Assembly: GCA_916048095.2 (NCBI GenBank)
Contig: OU696585.1
Coordinates: forward strand, 6,793,460-6,857,459
Reading direction: 5' to 3'
Length of the DNA: 64,000 nucleotides
From: Sacculina carcini
Lineage: Eukaryota > Arthropoda > Thecostraca > Sacculinidae
Shown here: positions 1 through 11,294 of the stretch, piece after piece
Numbering within the stretch: the first letter of the stretch is position 1
Layout: every line of letters begins with the position of its first letter
Notes under the pieces: generated by a model
Databases searched by the model: none
Told to the model about the DNA's origin: nothing
Seen by the model: only the letters and a program-made list of their open reading frames with translations
Made by a program: the position numbers and the translations under genes

Positions 1-134
1 GTGTAGAGAATTTTCTGTACTACAAGATAGGCTATATTTTAAATCGAAAAAATTTCAAAATTCTAATCTACATTACAAATTGTATTTAAACTCCACGCGT
101 CCGATTATCTATACTTTTTTCTCTATTTCTCAGC

Positions 135-222
135 AACTAAATATCACACTTCTAAATATTTAATACCATCATGCTATGGAACTAAATATCACACATCTAA
201 ATAAATAATACCATCATGCTGG
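135..222. repeat. 44-bp imperfect tandem duplication in the U2 spacer
   Basis: Two adjacent copies begin AACTAAATATCACAC and end ACCATCATGCT(AT)GG, at about 135-179 and 180-222. They differ by a few substitutions and a 2-bp indel. The pair recurs in every unit at the same offset. No function is apparent. Confidence 0.85.
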
Positions 223-799
223 CAATTTTGCTTTCTACAACACGGTATATATTTCCATTTTCCACAGTGTATTAAAAAAGTTACGGCGGTGTGAAGTCAA
301 AATGACAAAGTCAAAAAGGCAAAATTAGCACTGAAAAAAGTGAATATTTTGGTCCATATTTTGGTCAATACTCCTCATAAACCAGAAATGGCACAGCCAA
401 AAGAGAAGACTGAAATGACGTATAATTATAGGTATCGTTGTATTTTTCAATAGTTCATTATAGGTGCCGTTCAGACAGAGGTCTTCATGCAGTAATCAGA
501 GCGCCACCTAGTGACAACTACTGGAAGCAAAACTCTACCGTCGAGACGTGGCGGCATATCGTCGTTTGATGTTAATTTGCGGTGTTCGTTTGATGTTGAT
601 TGAAGTCCCTATTGATTCATTAACTGATTCAATGATTGATATGATTATCAGCTAGACTTATTTTAGATGCGTGTGCGAGTGTGTAAAAAGTGTATATAGT
701 CATGAAATGCACGAAAGTGGCCATTTGATATACATTTTTCACGTTGAGAAGCACATGAAGTCTCAAATTTATATTACTGGGTCAATTGATCAGCTCTAG

Positions 800-821
800 T
801 TGACCTCATCGTTCAAATAAG
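800..821 (+). promoter_or_regulatory. Putative proximal sequence element (PSE) of the U2 gene
   Basis: Positions -45 to -24 from the U2 start contain TGACCTCATCGTTCAAAT. This resembles the metazoan snRNA PSE pattern (an ACC core followed by T/A-rich sequence with AAA/AAT) that binds SNAPc for Pol II snRNA transcription. It lies somewhat closer to the start than the usual -60 to -40, and insect-type PSEs differ, so the boundaries are uncertain. The same sequence lies at the same offset before every U2 gene, including interrupted ones. No TATA box follows it, as expected for a Pol II snRNA gene. This is inference from position and weak consensus. Confidence 0.4.
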
Positions 822-844
822 TCAGATCCAGATCAAAAATCTGT

Positions 845-1029
845 ATCGCTTCTCGGCCTCAGGCTAAGATCAAAGTGTAGTATCTGTTCTTTTCAGCTTA
901 ATATCTGAAACGTCCCCTACATGGGGACCAGTATATTAAACTGATTTTTGCAGATTGGCGGGGTCACAGGGCTTGCTCTGTTCCTGCCGCGGGTCGACCC
1001 GGTATTGCACTACATCCGGGAACGGTCCA
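845..1029 (+). ncRNA. U2: U2 spliceosomal snRNA, unit 1
   Basis: RNA core of the U2 snRNP, which pairs with the intron branch site during pre-mRNA splicing. The sequence begins ATCGCTTCTCGGCC, as in animal U2. Stem-loop I is GCC-TCA-GGC. The branch-site recognition motif GTAGTA is at nt 33-38 (877-882). Stem-loop IIa is formed by TTTCAG/CTGAAA, IIb by GTCCCC/GGGGAC, and the Sm site ATTTTTG is at 944-950. Stem-loop III surrounds CTTG, and stem-loop IV is CCCGG/CCGGG around TATTGCACTACAT, the U2A'/U2B'' binding loop. The 3' end is placed by analogy with the 187-192 nt animal U2 and is good to a few bases. All signature elements are intact, so the gene looks functional. Confidence 0.95.
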
Positions 1030-1115
1030 TTTTAACTACTATCAAAACAATTCTGGCACTCAATCCAGTTAATCATTCATTTATAATCGTGTATAATCAA
1101 TATAATCAAACCTAG

Positions 1116-1190
1116 GTAACGGGAGCGGGGATCACGCCAGTCGCAGATTCACGCCCTCGTCGACTGTCTACGTTTGTCCGACTGGCGGGG
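1116..1190 (+). pseudogene. Spacer fossil of a Utopia-like retrotransposon ORF
   Basis: This 75-bp stretch of the U2 spacer reads in one frame as 25 codons containing RPRRLSTFVRLAG, flanked upstream by TAG (1113-1115). The frame runs another 12 codons to a TAG TAG pair. It aligns with codons for the same motif in the full-length RLE retrotransposon at 16062-16133. I count 61 of 72 aligned bases identical plus one extra codon, and at least six of the differing codons are synonymous. It recurs at +271 to +345 from the start of U2 in every complete spacer. It is far too short to be functional; I infer a relic of a related element rather than a gene. Confidence 0.75.
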
Positions 1191-2097
1191 TCAATATTCT
1201 ACCATCTACTCCTCGTAAACCAGCAATAGTAGAGCTATACAAATTACACCACTGTGTAGAGAATTTTCTGTACTACAAGATAGGCTATATTTTAAATCGA
1301 AAAAATTTCAAAATTCTAATCTACATTACAAATTGTATTTAAACTCCACGCGTCCGATTATCTATACTTTTTTCTCTATTTCTCAGCAACTAAATATCAC
1401 ACTTCTAAATATTTAATACCATCATGCTATGGAACTAAATATCACACATCTAAATAAATAATACCATCATGCTGGCAATTTTGCTTTCTACAACACGGTA
1501 TATATTTCCATTTTCCACAGTGTATTAAAAAAGTTACGGCGGTGTGAAGTCAAAATGACAAAGTCAAAAAGGCAAAATTAGCACTGAAAAAAGTGAATAT
1601 TTTGGTCCATATTTTGGTCAATACTCCTCATAAACCAGAAATGGCACAGCCAAAAGAGAAGACTGAAATGACGTATAATTATAGGTATCGTTGTATTTTT
1701 CAATAGTTCATTATAGGTGCCGTTCAGACAGAGGTCTTCATGCAGTAATCAGAGCGCCACCTAGTGACAACTACTGGAAGCAAAACTCTACCGTCGAGAC
1801 GTGGCGGCATATCGTCGTTTGATGTTAATTTGCGGTGTTCGTTTGATGTTGATTGAAGTCCCTATTGATTCATTAACTGATTCAATGATTGATATGATTA
1901 TCAGCTAGACTTATTTTAGATGCGTGTGCGAGTGTGTAAAAAGTGTATATAGTCATGAAATGCACGAAAGTGGCCATTTGATATACATTTTTCACGTTGA
2001 GAAGCACATGAAGTCTCAAATTTATATTACTGGGTCAATTGATCAGCTCTAGTTGACCTCATCGTTCAAATAAGTCAGATCCAGATCAAAAATCTGT

Positions 2098-2282
2098 ATC
2101 GCTTCTCGGCCTCAGGCTAAGATCAAAGTGTAGTATCTGTTCTTTTCAGCTTAATATCTGAAACGTCCCCTACATGGGGACCAGTATATTAAACTGATTT
2201 TTGCAGATTGGCGGGGTCACAGGGCTTGCTCTGTTCCTGCCGCGGGTCGACCCGGTATTGCACTACATCCGGGAACGGTCCA
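2098..2282 (+). ncRNA. U2: U2 snRNA, unit 2
   Basis: Same sequence as the gene at 845-1029, exactly 1253 bp downstream. Confidence 0.95.
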
Positions 2283-3350
2283 TTTTAACTACTATCAAAA
2301 CAATTCTGGCACTCAATCCAGTTAATCATTCATTTATAATCGTGTATAATCAATATAATCAAACCTAGGTAACGGGAGCGGGGATCACGCCAGTCGCAGA
2401 TTCACGCCCTCGTCGACTGTCTACGTTTGTCCGACTGGCGGGGTCAATATTCTACCATCTACTCCTCGTAAACCAGCAATAGTAGAGCTATACAAATTAC
2501 ACCACTGTGTAGAGAATTTTCTGTACTACAAGATAGGCTATATTTTAAATCGAAAAAATTTCAAAATTCTAATCTACATTACAAATTGTATTTAAACTCC
2601 ACGCGTCCGATTATCTATACTTTTTTCTCTATTTCTCAGCAACTAAATATCACACTTCTAAATATTTAATACCATCATGCTATGGAACTAAATATCACAC
2701 ATCTAAATAAATAATACCATCATGCTGGCAATTTTGCTTTCTACAACACGGTATATATTTCCATTTTCCACAGTGTATTAAAAAAGTTACGGCGGTGTGA
2801 AGTCAAAATGACAAAGTCAAAAAGGCAAAATTAGCACTGAAAAAAGTGAATATTTTGGTCCATATTTTGGTCAATACTCCTCATAAACCAGAAATGGCAC
2901 AGCCAAAAGAGAAGACTGAAATGACGTATAATTATAGGTATCGTTGTATTTTTCAATAGTTCATTATAGGTGCCGTTCAGACAGAGGTCTTCATGCAGTA
3001 ATCAGAGCGCCACCTAGTGACAACTACTGGAAGCAAAACTCTACCGTCGAGACGTGGCGGCATATCGTCGTTTGATGTTAATTTGCGGTGTTCGTTTGAT
3101 GTTGATTGAAGTCCCTATTGATTCATTAACTGATTCAATGATTGATATGATTATCAGCTAGACTTATTTTAGATGCGTGTGCGAGTGTGTAAAAAGTGTA
3201 TATAGTCATGAAATGCACGAAAGTGGCCATTTGATATACATTTTTCACGTTGAGAAGCACATGAAGTCTCAAATTTATATTACTGGGTCAATTGATCAGC
3301 TCTAGTTGACCTCATCGTTCAAATAAGTCAGATCCAGATCAAAAATCTGT

Positions 3351-3535
3351 ATCGCTTCTCGGCCTCAGGCTAAGATCAAAGTGTAGTATCTGTTCTTTTC
3401 AGCTTAATATCTGAAACGTCCCCTACATGGGGACCAGTATATTAAACTGATTTTTGCAGATTGGCGGGGTCACAGGGCTTGCTCTGTTCCTGCCGCGGGT
3501 CGACCCGGTATTGCACTACATCCGGGAACGGTCCA
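3351..3535 (+). ncRNA. U2: U2 snRNA, unit 3
   Basis: No difference seen from the unit 1 gene; GTAGTA and the Sm site are intact. Confidence 0.95.
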
Positions 3536-4603
3536 TTTTAACTACTATCAAAACAATTCTGGCACTCAATCCAGTTAATCATTCATTTATAATCGTGTAT
3601 AATCAATATAATCAAACCTAGGTAACGGGAGCGGGGATCACGCCAGTCGCAGATTCACGCCCTCGTCGACTGTCTACGTTTGTCCGACTGGCGGGGTCAA
3701 TATTCTACCATCTACTCCTCGTAAACCAGCAATAGTAGAGCTATACAAATTACACCACTGTGTAGAGAATTTTCTGTACTACAAGATAGGCTATATTTTA
3801 AATCGAAAAAATTTCAAAATTCTAATCTACATTACAAATTGTATTTAAACTCCACGCGTCCGATTATCTATACTTTTTTCTCTATTTCTCAGCAACTAAA
3901 TATCACACTTCTAAATATTTAATACCATCATGCTATGGAACTAAATATCACACATCTAAATAAATAATACCATCATGCTGGCAATTTTGCTTTCTACAAC
4001 ACGGTATATATTTCCATTTTCCACAGTGTATTAAAAAAGTTACGGCGGTGTGAAGTCAAAATGACAAAGTCAAAAAGGCAAAATTAGCACTGAAAAAAGT
4101 GAATATTTTGGTCCATATTTTGGTCAATACTCCTCATAAACCAGAAATGGCACAGCCAAAAGAGAAGACTGAAATGACGTATAATTATAGGTATCGTTGT
4201 ATTTTTCAATAGTTCATTATAGGTGCCGTTCAGACAGAGGTCTTCATGCAGTAATCAGAGCGCCACCTAGTGACAACTACTGGAAGCAAAACTCTACCGT
4301 CGAGACGTGGCGGCATATCGTCGTTTGATGTTAATTTGCGGTGTTCGTTTGATGTTGATTGAAGTCCCTATTGATTCATTAACTGATTCAATGATTGATA
4401 TGATTATCAGCTAGACTTATTTTAGATGCGTGTGCGAGTGTGTAAAAAGTGTATATAGTCATGAAATGCACGAAAGTGGCCATTTGATATACATTTTTCA
4501 CGTTGAGAAGCACATGAAGTCTCAAATTTATATTACTGGGTCAATTGATCAGCTCTAGTTGACCTCATCGTTCAAATAAGTCAGATCCAGATCAAAAATC
4601 TGT

Positions 4604-4788
4604 ATCGCTTCTCGGCCTCAGGCTAAGATCAAAGTGTAGTATCTGTTCTTTTCAGCTTAATATCTGAAACGTCCCCTACATGGGGACCAGTATATTAAAC
4701 TGATTTTTGCAGATTGGCGGGGTCACAGGGCTTGCTCTGTTCCTGCCGCGGGTCGACCCGGTATTGCACTACATCCGGGAACGGTCCA
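4604..4788 (+). ncRNA. U2: U2 snRNA, unit 4
   Basis: No difference seen from the unit 1 gene. Confidence 0.95.
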
Positions 4789-5856
4789 TTTTAACTACTA
4801 TCAAAACAATTCTGGCACTCAATCCAGTTAATCATTCATTTATAATCGTGTATAATCAATATAATCAAACCTAGGTAACGGGAGCGGGGATCACGCCAGT
4901 CGCAGATTCACGCCCTCGTCGACTGTCTACGTTTGTCCGACTGGCGGGGTCAATATTCTACCATCTACTCCTCGTAAACCAGCAATAGTAGAGCTATACA
5001 AATTACACCACTGTGTAGAGAATTTTCTGTACTACAAGATAGGCTATATTTTAAATCGAAAAAATTTCAAAATTCTAATCTACATTACAAATTGTATTTA
5101 AACTCCACGCGTCCGATTATCTATACTTTTTTCTCTATTTCTCAGCAACTAAATATCACACTTCTAAATATTTAATACCATCATGCTATGGAACTAAATA
5201 TCACACATCTAAATAAATAATACCATCATGCTGGCAATTTTGCTTTCTACAACACGGTATATATTTCCATTTTCCACAGTGTATTAAAAAAGTTACGGCG
5301 GTGTGAAGTCAAAATGACAAAGTCAAAAAGGCAAAATTAGCACTGAAAAAAGTGAATATTTTGGTCCATATTTTGGTCAATACTCCTCATAAACCAGAAA
5401 TGGCACAGCCAAAAGAGAAGACTGAAATGACGTATAATTATAGGTATCGTTGTATTTTTCAATAGTTCATTATAGGTGCCGTTCAGACAGAGGTCTTCAT
5501 GCAGTAATCAGAGCGCCACCTAGTGACAACTACTGGAAGCAAAACTCTACCGTCGAGACGTGGCGGCATATCGTCGTTTGATGTTAATTTGCGGTGTTCG
5601 TTTGATGTTGATTGAAGTCCCTATTGATTCATTAACTGATTCAATGATTGATATGATTATCAGCTAGACTTATTTTAGATGCGTGTGCGAGTGTGTAAAA
5701 AGTGTATATAGTCATGAAATGCACGAAAGTGGCCATTTGATATACATTTTTCACGTTGAGAAGCACATGAAGTCTCAAATTTATATTACTGGGTCAATTG
5801 ATCAGCTCTAGTTGACCTCATCGTTCAAATAAGTCAGATCCAGATCAAAAATCTGT

Positions 5857-6041
5857 ATCGCTTCTCGGCCTCAGGCTAAGATCAAAGTGTAGTATCTGTT
5901 CTTTTCAGCTTAATATCTGAAACGTCCCCTACATGGGGACCAGTATATTAAACTGATTTTTGCAGATTGGCGGGGTCACAGGGCTTGCTCTGTTCCTGCC
6001 GCGGGTCGACCCGGTATTGCACTACATCCGGGAACGGTCCA
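5857..6041 (+). ncRNA. U2: U2 snRNA, unit 5
   Basis: No difference seen from the unit 1 gene. Confidence 0.95.
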
Positions 6042-7109
6042 TTTTAACTACTATCAAAACAATTCTGGCACTCAATCCAGTTAATCATTCATTTATAATC
6101 GTGTATAATCAATATAATCAAACCTAGGTAACGGGAGCGGGGATCACGCCAGTCGCAGATTCACGCCCTCGTCGACTGTCTACGTTTGTCCGACTGGCGG
6201 GGTCAATATTCTACCATCTACTCCTCGTAAACCAGCAATAGTAGAGCTATACAAATTACACCACTGTGTAGAGAATTTTCTGTACTACAAGATAGGCTAT
6301 ATTTTAAATCGAAAAAATTTCAAAATTCTAATCTACATTACAAATTGTATTTAAACTCCACGCGTCCGATTATCTATACTTTTTTCTCTATTTCTCAGCA
6401 ACTAAATATCACACTTCTAAATATTTAATACCATCATGCTATGGAACTAAATATCACACATCTAAATAAATAATACCATCATGCTGGCAATTTTGCTTTC
6501 TACAACACGGTATATATTTCCATTTTCCACAGTGTATTAAAAAAGTTACGGCGGTGTGAAGTCAAAATGACAAAGTCAAAAAGGCAAAATTAGCACTGAA
6601 AAAAGTGAATATTTTGGTCCATATTTTGGTCAATACTCCTCATAAACCAGAAATGGCACAGCCAAAAGAGAAGACTGAAATGACGTATAATTATAGGTAT
6701 CGTTGTATTTTTCAATAGTTCATTATAGGTGCCGTTCAGACAGAGGTCTTCATGCAGTAATCAGAGCGCCACCTAGTGACAACTACTGGAAGCAAAACTC
6801 TACCGTCGAGACGTGGCGGCATATCGTCGTTTGATGTTAATTTGCGGTGTTCGTTTGATGTTGATTGAAGTCCCTATTGATTCATTAACTGATTCAATGA
6901 TTGATATGATTATCAGCTAGACTTATTTTAGATGCGTGTGCGAGTGTGTAAAAAGTGTATATAGTCATGAAATGCACGAAAGTGGCCATTTGATATACAT
7001 TTTTCACGTTGAGAAGCACATGAAGTCTCAAATTTATATTACTGGGTCAATTGATCAGCTCTAGTTGACCTCATCGTTCAAATAAGTCAGATCCAGATCA
7101 AAAATCTGT

Positions 7110-7294
7110 ATCGCTTCTCGGCCTCAGGCTAAGATCAAAGTGTAGTATCTGTTCTTTTCAGCTTAATATCTGAAACGTCCCCTACATGGGGACCAGTATA
7201 TTAAACTGATTTTTGCAGATTGGCGGGGTCACAGGGCTTGCTCTGTTCCTGCCGCGGGTCGACCCGGTATTGCACTACATCCGGGAACGGTCCA
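7110..7294 (+). ncRNA. U2: U2 snRNA, unit 6
   Basis: No difference seen from the unit 1 gene. Confidence 0.95.
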
Positions 7295-8362
7295 TTTTAA
7301 CTACTATCAAAACAATTCTGGCACTCAATCCAGTTAATCATTCATTTATAATCGTGTATAATCAATATAATCAAACCTAGGTAACGGGAGCGGGGATCAC
7401 GCCAGTCGCAGATTCACGCCCTCGTCGACTGTCTACGTTTGTCCGACTGGCGGGGTCAATATTCTACCATCTACTCCTCGTAAACCAGCAATAGTAGAGC
7501 TATACAAATTACACCACTGTGTAGAGAATTTTCTGTACTACAAGATAGGCTATATTTTAAATCGAAAAAATTTCAAAATTCTAATCTACATTACAAATTG
7601 TATTTAAACTCCACGCGTCCGATTATCTATACTTTTTTCTCTATTTCTCAGCAACTAAATATCACACTTCTAAATATTTAATACCATCATGCTATGGAAC
7701 TAAATATCACACATCTAAATAAATAATACCATCATGCTGGCAATTTTGCTTTCTACAACACGGTATATATTTCCATTTTCCACAGTGTATTAAAAAAGTT
7801 ACGGCGGTGTGAAGTCAAAATGACAAAGTCAAAAAGGCAAAATTAGCACTGAAAAAAGTGAATATTTTGGTCCATATTTTGGTCAATACTCCTCATAAAC
7901 CAGAAATGGCACAGCCAAAAGAGAAGACTGAAATGACGTATAATTATAGGTATCGTTGTATTTTTCAATAGTTCATTATAGGTGCCGTTCAGACAGAGGT
8001 CTTCATGCAGTAATCAGAGCGCCACCTAGTGACAACTACTGGAAGCAAAACTCTACCGTCGAGACGTGGCGGCATATCGTCGTTTGATGTTAATTTGCGG
8101 TGTTCGTTTGATGTTGATTGAAGTCCCTATTGATTCATTAACTGATTCAATGATTGATATGATTATCAGCTAGACTTATTTTAGATGCGTGTGCGAGTGT
8201 GTAAAAAGTGTATATAGTCATGAAATGCACGAAAGTGGCCATTTGATATACATTTTTCACGTTGAGAAGCACATGAAGTCTCAAATTTATATTACTGGGT
8301 CAATTGATCAGCTCTAGTTGACCTCATCGTTCAAATAAGTCAGATCCAGATCAAAAATCTGT

Positions 8363-8547
8363 ATCGCTTCTCGGCCTCAGGCTAAGATCAAAGTGTAGTA
8401 TCTGTTCTTTTCAGCTTAATATCTGAAACGTCCCCTACATGGGGACCAGTATATTAAACTGATTTTTGCAGATTGGCGGGGTCACAGGGCTTGCTCTGTT
8501 CCTGCCGCGGGTCGACCCGGTATTGCACTACATCCGGGAACGGTCCA
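8363..8547 (+). ncRNA. U2: U2 snRNA, unit 7
   Basis: No difference seen from the unit 1 gene. Confidence 0.95.
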
Positions 8548-9615
8548 TTTTAACTACTATCAAAACAATTCTGGCACTCAATCCAGTTAATCATTCATTT
8601 ATAATCGTGTATAATCAATATAATCAAACCTAGGTAACGGGAGCGGGGATCACGCCAGTCGCAGATTCACGCCCTCGTCGACTGTCTACGTTTGTCCGAC
8701 TGGCGGGGTCAATATTCTACCATCTACTCCTCGTAAACCAGCAATAGTAGAGCTATACAAATTACACCACTGTGTAGAGAATTTTCTGTACTACAAGATA
8801 GGCTATATTTTAAATCGAAAAAATTTCAAAATTCTAATCTACATTACAAATTGTATTTAAACTCCACGCGTCCGATTATCTATACTTTTTTCTCTATTTC
8901 TCAGCAACTAAATATCACACTTCTAAATATTTAATACCATCATGCTATGGAACTAAATATCACACATCTAAATAAATAATACCATCATGCTGGCAATTTT
9001 GCTTTCTACAACACGGTATATATTTCCATTTTCCACAGTGTATTAAAAAAGTTACGGCGGTGTGAAGTCAAAATGACAAAGTCAAAAAGGCAAAATTAGC
9101 ACTGAAAAAAGTGAATATTTTGGTCCATATTTTGGTCAATACTCCTCATAAACCAGAAATGGCACAGCCAAAAGAGAAGACTGAAATGACGTATAATTAT
9201 AGGTATCGTTGTATTTTTCAATAGTTCATTATAGGTGCCGTTCAGACAGAGGTCTTCATGCAGTAATCAGAGCGCCACCTAGTGACAACTACTGGAAGCA
9301 AAACTCTACCGTCGAGACGTGGCGGCATATCGTCGTTTGATGTTAATTTGCGGTGTTCGTTTGATGTTGATTGAAGTCCCTATTGATTCATTAACTGATT
9401 CAATGATTGATATGATTATCAGCTAGACTTATTTTAGATGCGTGTGCGAGTGTGTAAAAAGTGTATATAGTCATGAAATGCACGAAAGTGGCCATTTGAT
9501 ATACATTTTTCACGTTGAGAAGCACATGAAGTCTCAAATTTATATTACTGGGTCAATTGATCAGCTCTAGTTGACCTCATCGTTCAAATAAGTCAGATCC
9601 AGATCAAAAATCTGT

Positions 9616-9800
9616 ATCGCTTCTCGGCCTCAGGCTAAGATCAAAGTGTAGTATCTGTTCTTTTCAGCTTAATATCTGAAACGTCCCCTACATGGGGACC
9701 AGTATATTAAACTGATTTTTGCAGATTGGCGGGGTCACAGGGCTTGCTCTGTTCCTGCCGCGGGTCGACCCGGTATTGCACTACATCCGGGAACGGTCCA
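9616..9800 (+). ncRNA. U2: U2 snRNA, unit 8
   Basis: Last intact gene of the first block; the next unit downstream carries two retrotransposons. Confidence 0.95.
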
Positions 9801-11294
9801 TTTTAACTACTATCAAAACAATTCTGGCACTCAATCCAGTTAATCATTCATTTATAATCGTGTATAATCAATATAATCAAACCTAGGTAACGGGAGCGGG
9901 GATCACGCCAGTCGCAGATTCACGCCCTCGTCGACTGTCTACGTTTGTCCGACTGGCGGGGTCAATATTCTACCATCTACTCCTCGTAAACCAGCAATAG
10001 TAGAGCTATACAAATTACACCACTGTGTAGAGAATTTTCTGTACTACAAGATAGGCTATATTTTAAATCGAAAAAATTTCAAAATTCTAATCTACATTAC
10101 AAATTGTATTTAAACTCCACGCGTCCGATTATCTATACTTTTTTCTCTATTTCTCAGCAACTAAATATCACACTTCTAAATATTTAATACCATCATGCTA
10201 TGGAACTAAATATCACACATCTAAATAAATAATACCATCATGCTGGCAATTTTGCTTTCTACAACACGGTATATATTTCCATTTTCCACAGTGTATTAAA
10301 AAAGTTACGGCGGTGTGAAGTCAAAATGACAAAGTCAAAAAGGCAAAATTAGCACTGAAAAAAGTGAATATTTTGGTCCATATTTTGGTCAATACTCCTC
10401 ATAAACCAGAAATGGCACAGCCAAAAGAGAAGACTGAAATGACGTATAATTATAGGTATCGTTGTATTTTTCAATAGTTCATTATAGGTGCCGTTCAGAC
10501 AGAGGTCTTCATGCAGTAATCAGAGCGCCACCTAGTGACAACTACTGGAAGCAAAACTCTACCGTCGAGACGTGGCGGCATATCGTCGTTTGATGTTAAT
10601 TTGCGGTGTTCGTTTGATGTTGATTGAAGTCCCTATTGATTCATTAACTGATTCAATGATTGATATGATTATCAGCTAGACTTATTTTAGATGCGTGTGC
10701 GAGTGTGTAAAAAGTGTATATAGTCATGAAATGCACGAAAGTGGCCATTTGATATACATTTTTCACGTTGAGAAGCACATGAAGTCTCAAATTTATATTA
10801 CTGGGTCAATTACTGGGCAATGTTACAACCACGACAAACAAAGTGAACCGACCCAACACCAGATTCAGTCAATCAAACAGGCGGTAGTTCAACTAGCTAC
10901 AACCAATATACCTCACCTCACACAGGTCACACCTGCCACACAGTGAGTGTACACACTTGCCTTGACGTCGTATTGTCGTGCGTTTGTTTACGTCCTGTAA
11001 TCTTAACCTAGTTGTATTGTTGTTTACGTATTGTATGCCAATTGTCTGTATATACTTGAAAATGTGTTCTTTTTTTTTTTTCGCTTCACTCACCTATTCG
11101 CCGCTGACCGGTGGAATGTTTGTGCACCCACATCGCAACTCTTGTTTTTGTTCTAACTATACGTGAAATTTTCATTCTGTGTTTTTTATTTTTTTTCTAT
11201 AGACTAATATTTTCTTTTTTTCATTGTAATTCATCCATCTATTTTTTTAATATTTATCCCTGGGCTTATTGTTTGCTTTTTTGTGATCATTAGT

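Larger units (their letters stand above)
1..10811 (+). repeat. U2 snRNA gene tandem array, block A (1253-bp units)
   Basis: Head-to-tail array whose unit starts recur at 1, 1254, 2507, 3760, 5013, 6266, 7519, 8772 and 10025, an exact period of 1253 bp. I saw no difference between the eight complete units. Each holds one U2 gene at unit positions 845-1029. The rest is A+T-rich spacer with no supported protein gene: a 44-bp tandem duplication (135-222), a stretch with many GTTGATT-like words (about 570-650), a promoter-like element just upstream of U2, and a 75-bp retroelement-like fragment (1116-1190). The ninth unit is broken at 10811 by a retrotransposon. Tandem multi-copy U2 loci homogenised by concerted evolution are known in animals. 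Confidence 0.97.

Noticed and set aside
575..582. Octamer-like ATTTGCGG about 270 bp upstream of U2 as a distal enhancer element
   Set aside because: Only six of eight bases match the octamer and its position is not diagnostic; insufficient support.
995..1018. Changed bases in the U2 stem-loop IV loop (GCACTACAT instead of the human GCAGTACCT) as a sign of pseudogenisation
   Set aside because: The loop varies among eukaryotes, and as I recall nematode and plant U2 also have C at that place. All units share the change and the stem is intact.
1..10811. CRISPR-like or satellite interpretation of the tandem repeats
   Set aside because: The period is 1253 bp with a complete U2 snRNA gene per unit; there is no short repeat-spacer pattern and the array is explained as a multicopy RNA gene locus.
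10695..10946. 83-codon frame across the spacer/APE-element junction (also 39182-39433)
   Set aside because: It joins U2 spacer to the retrotransposon leader, starts at GTG and has no recognisable domain; a chance frame.
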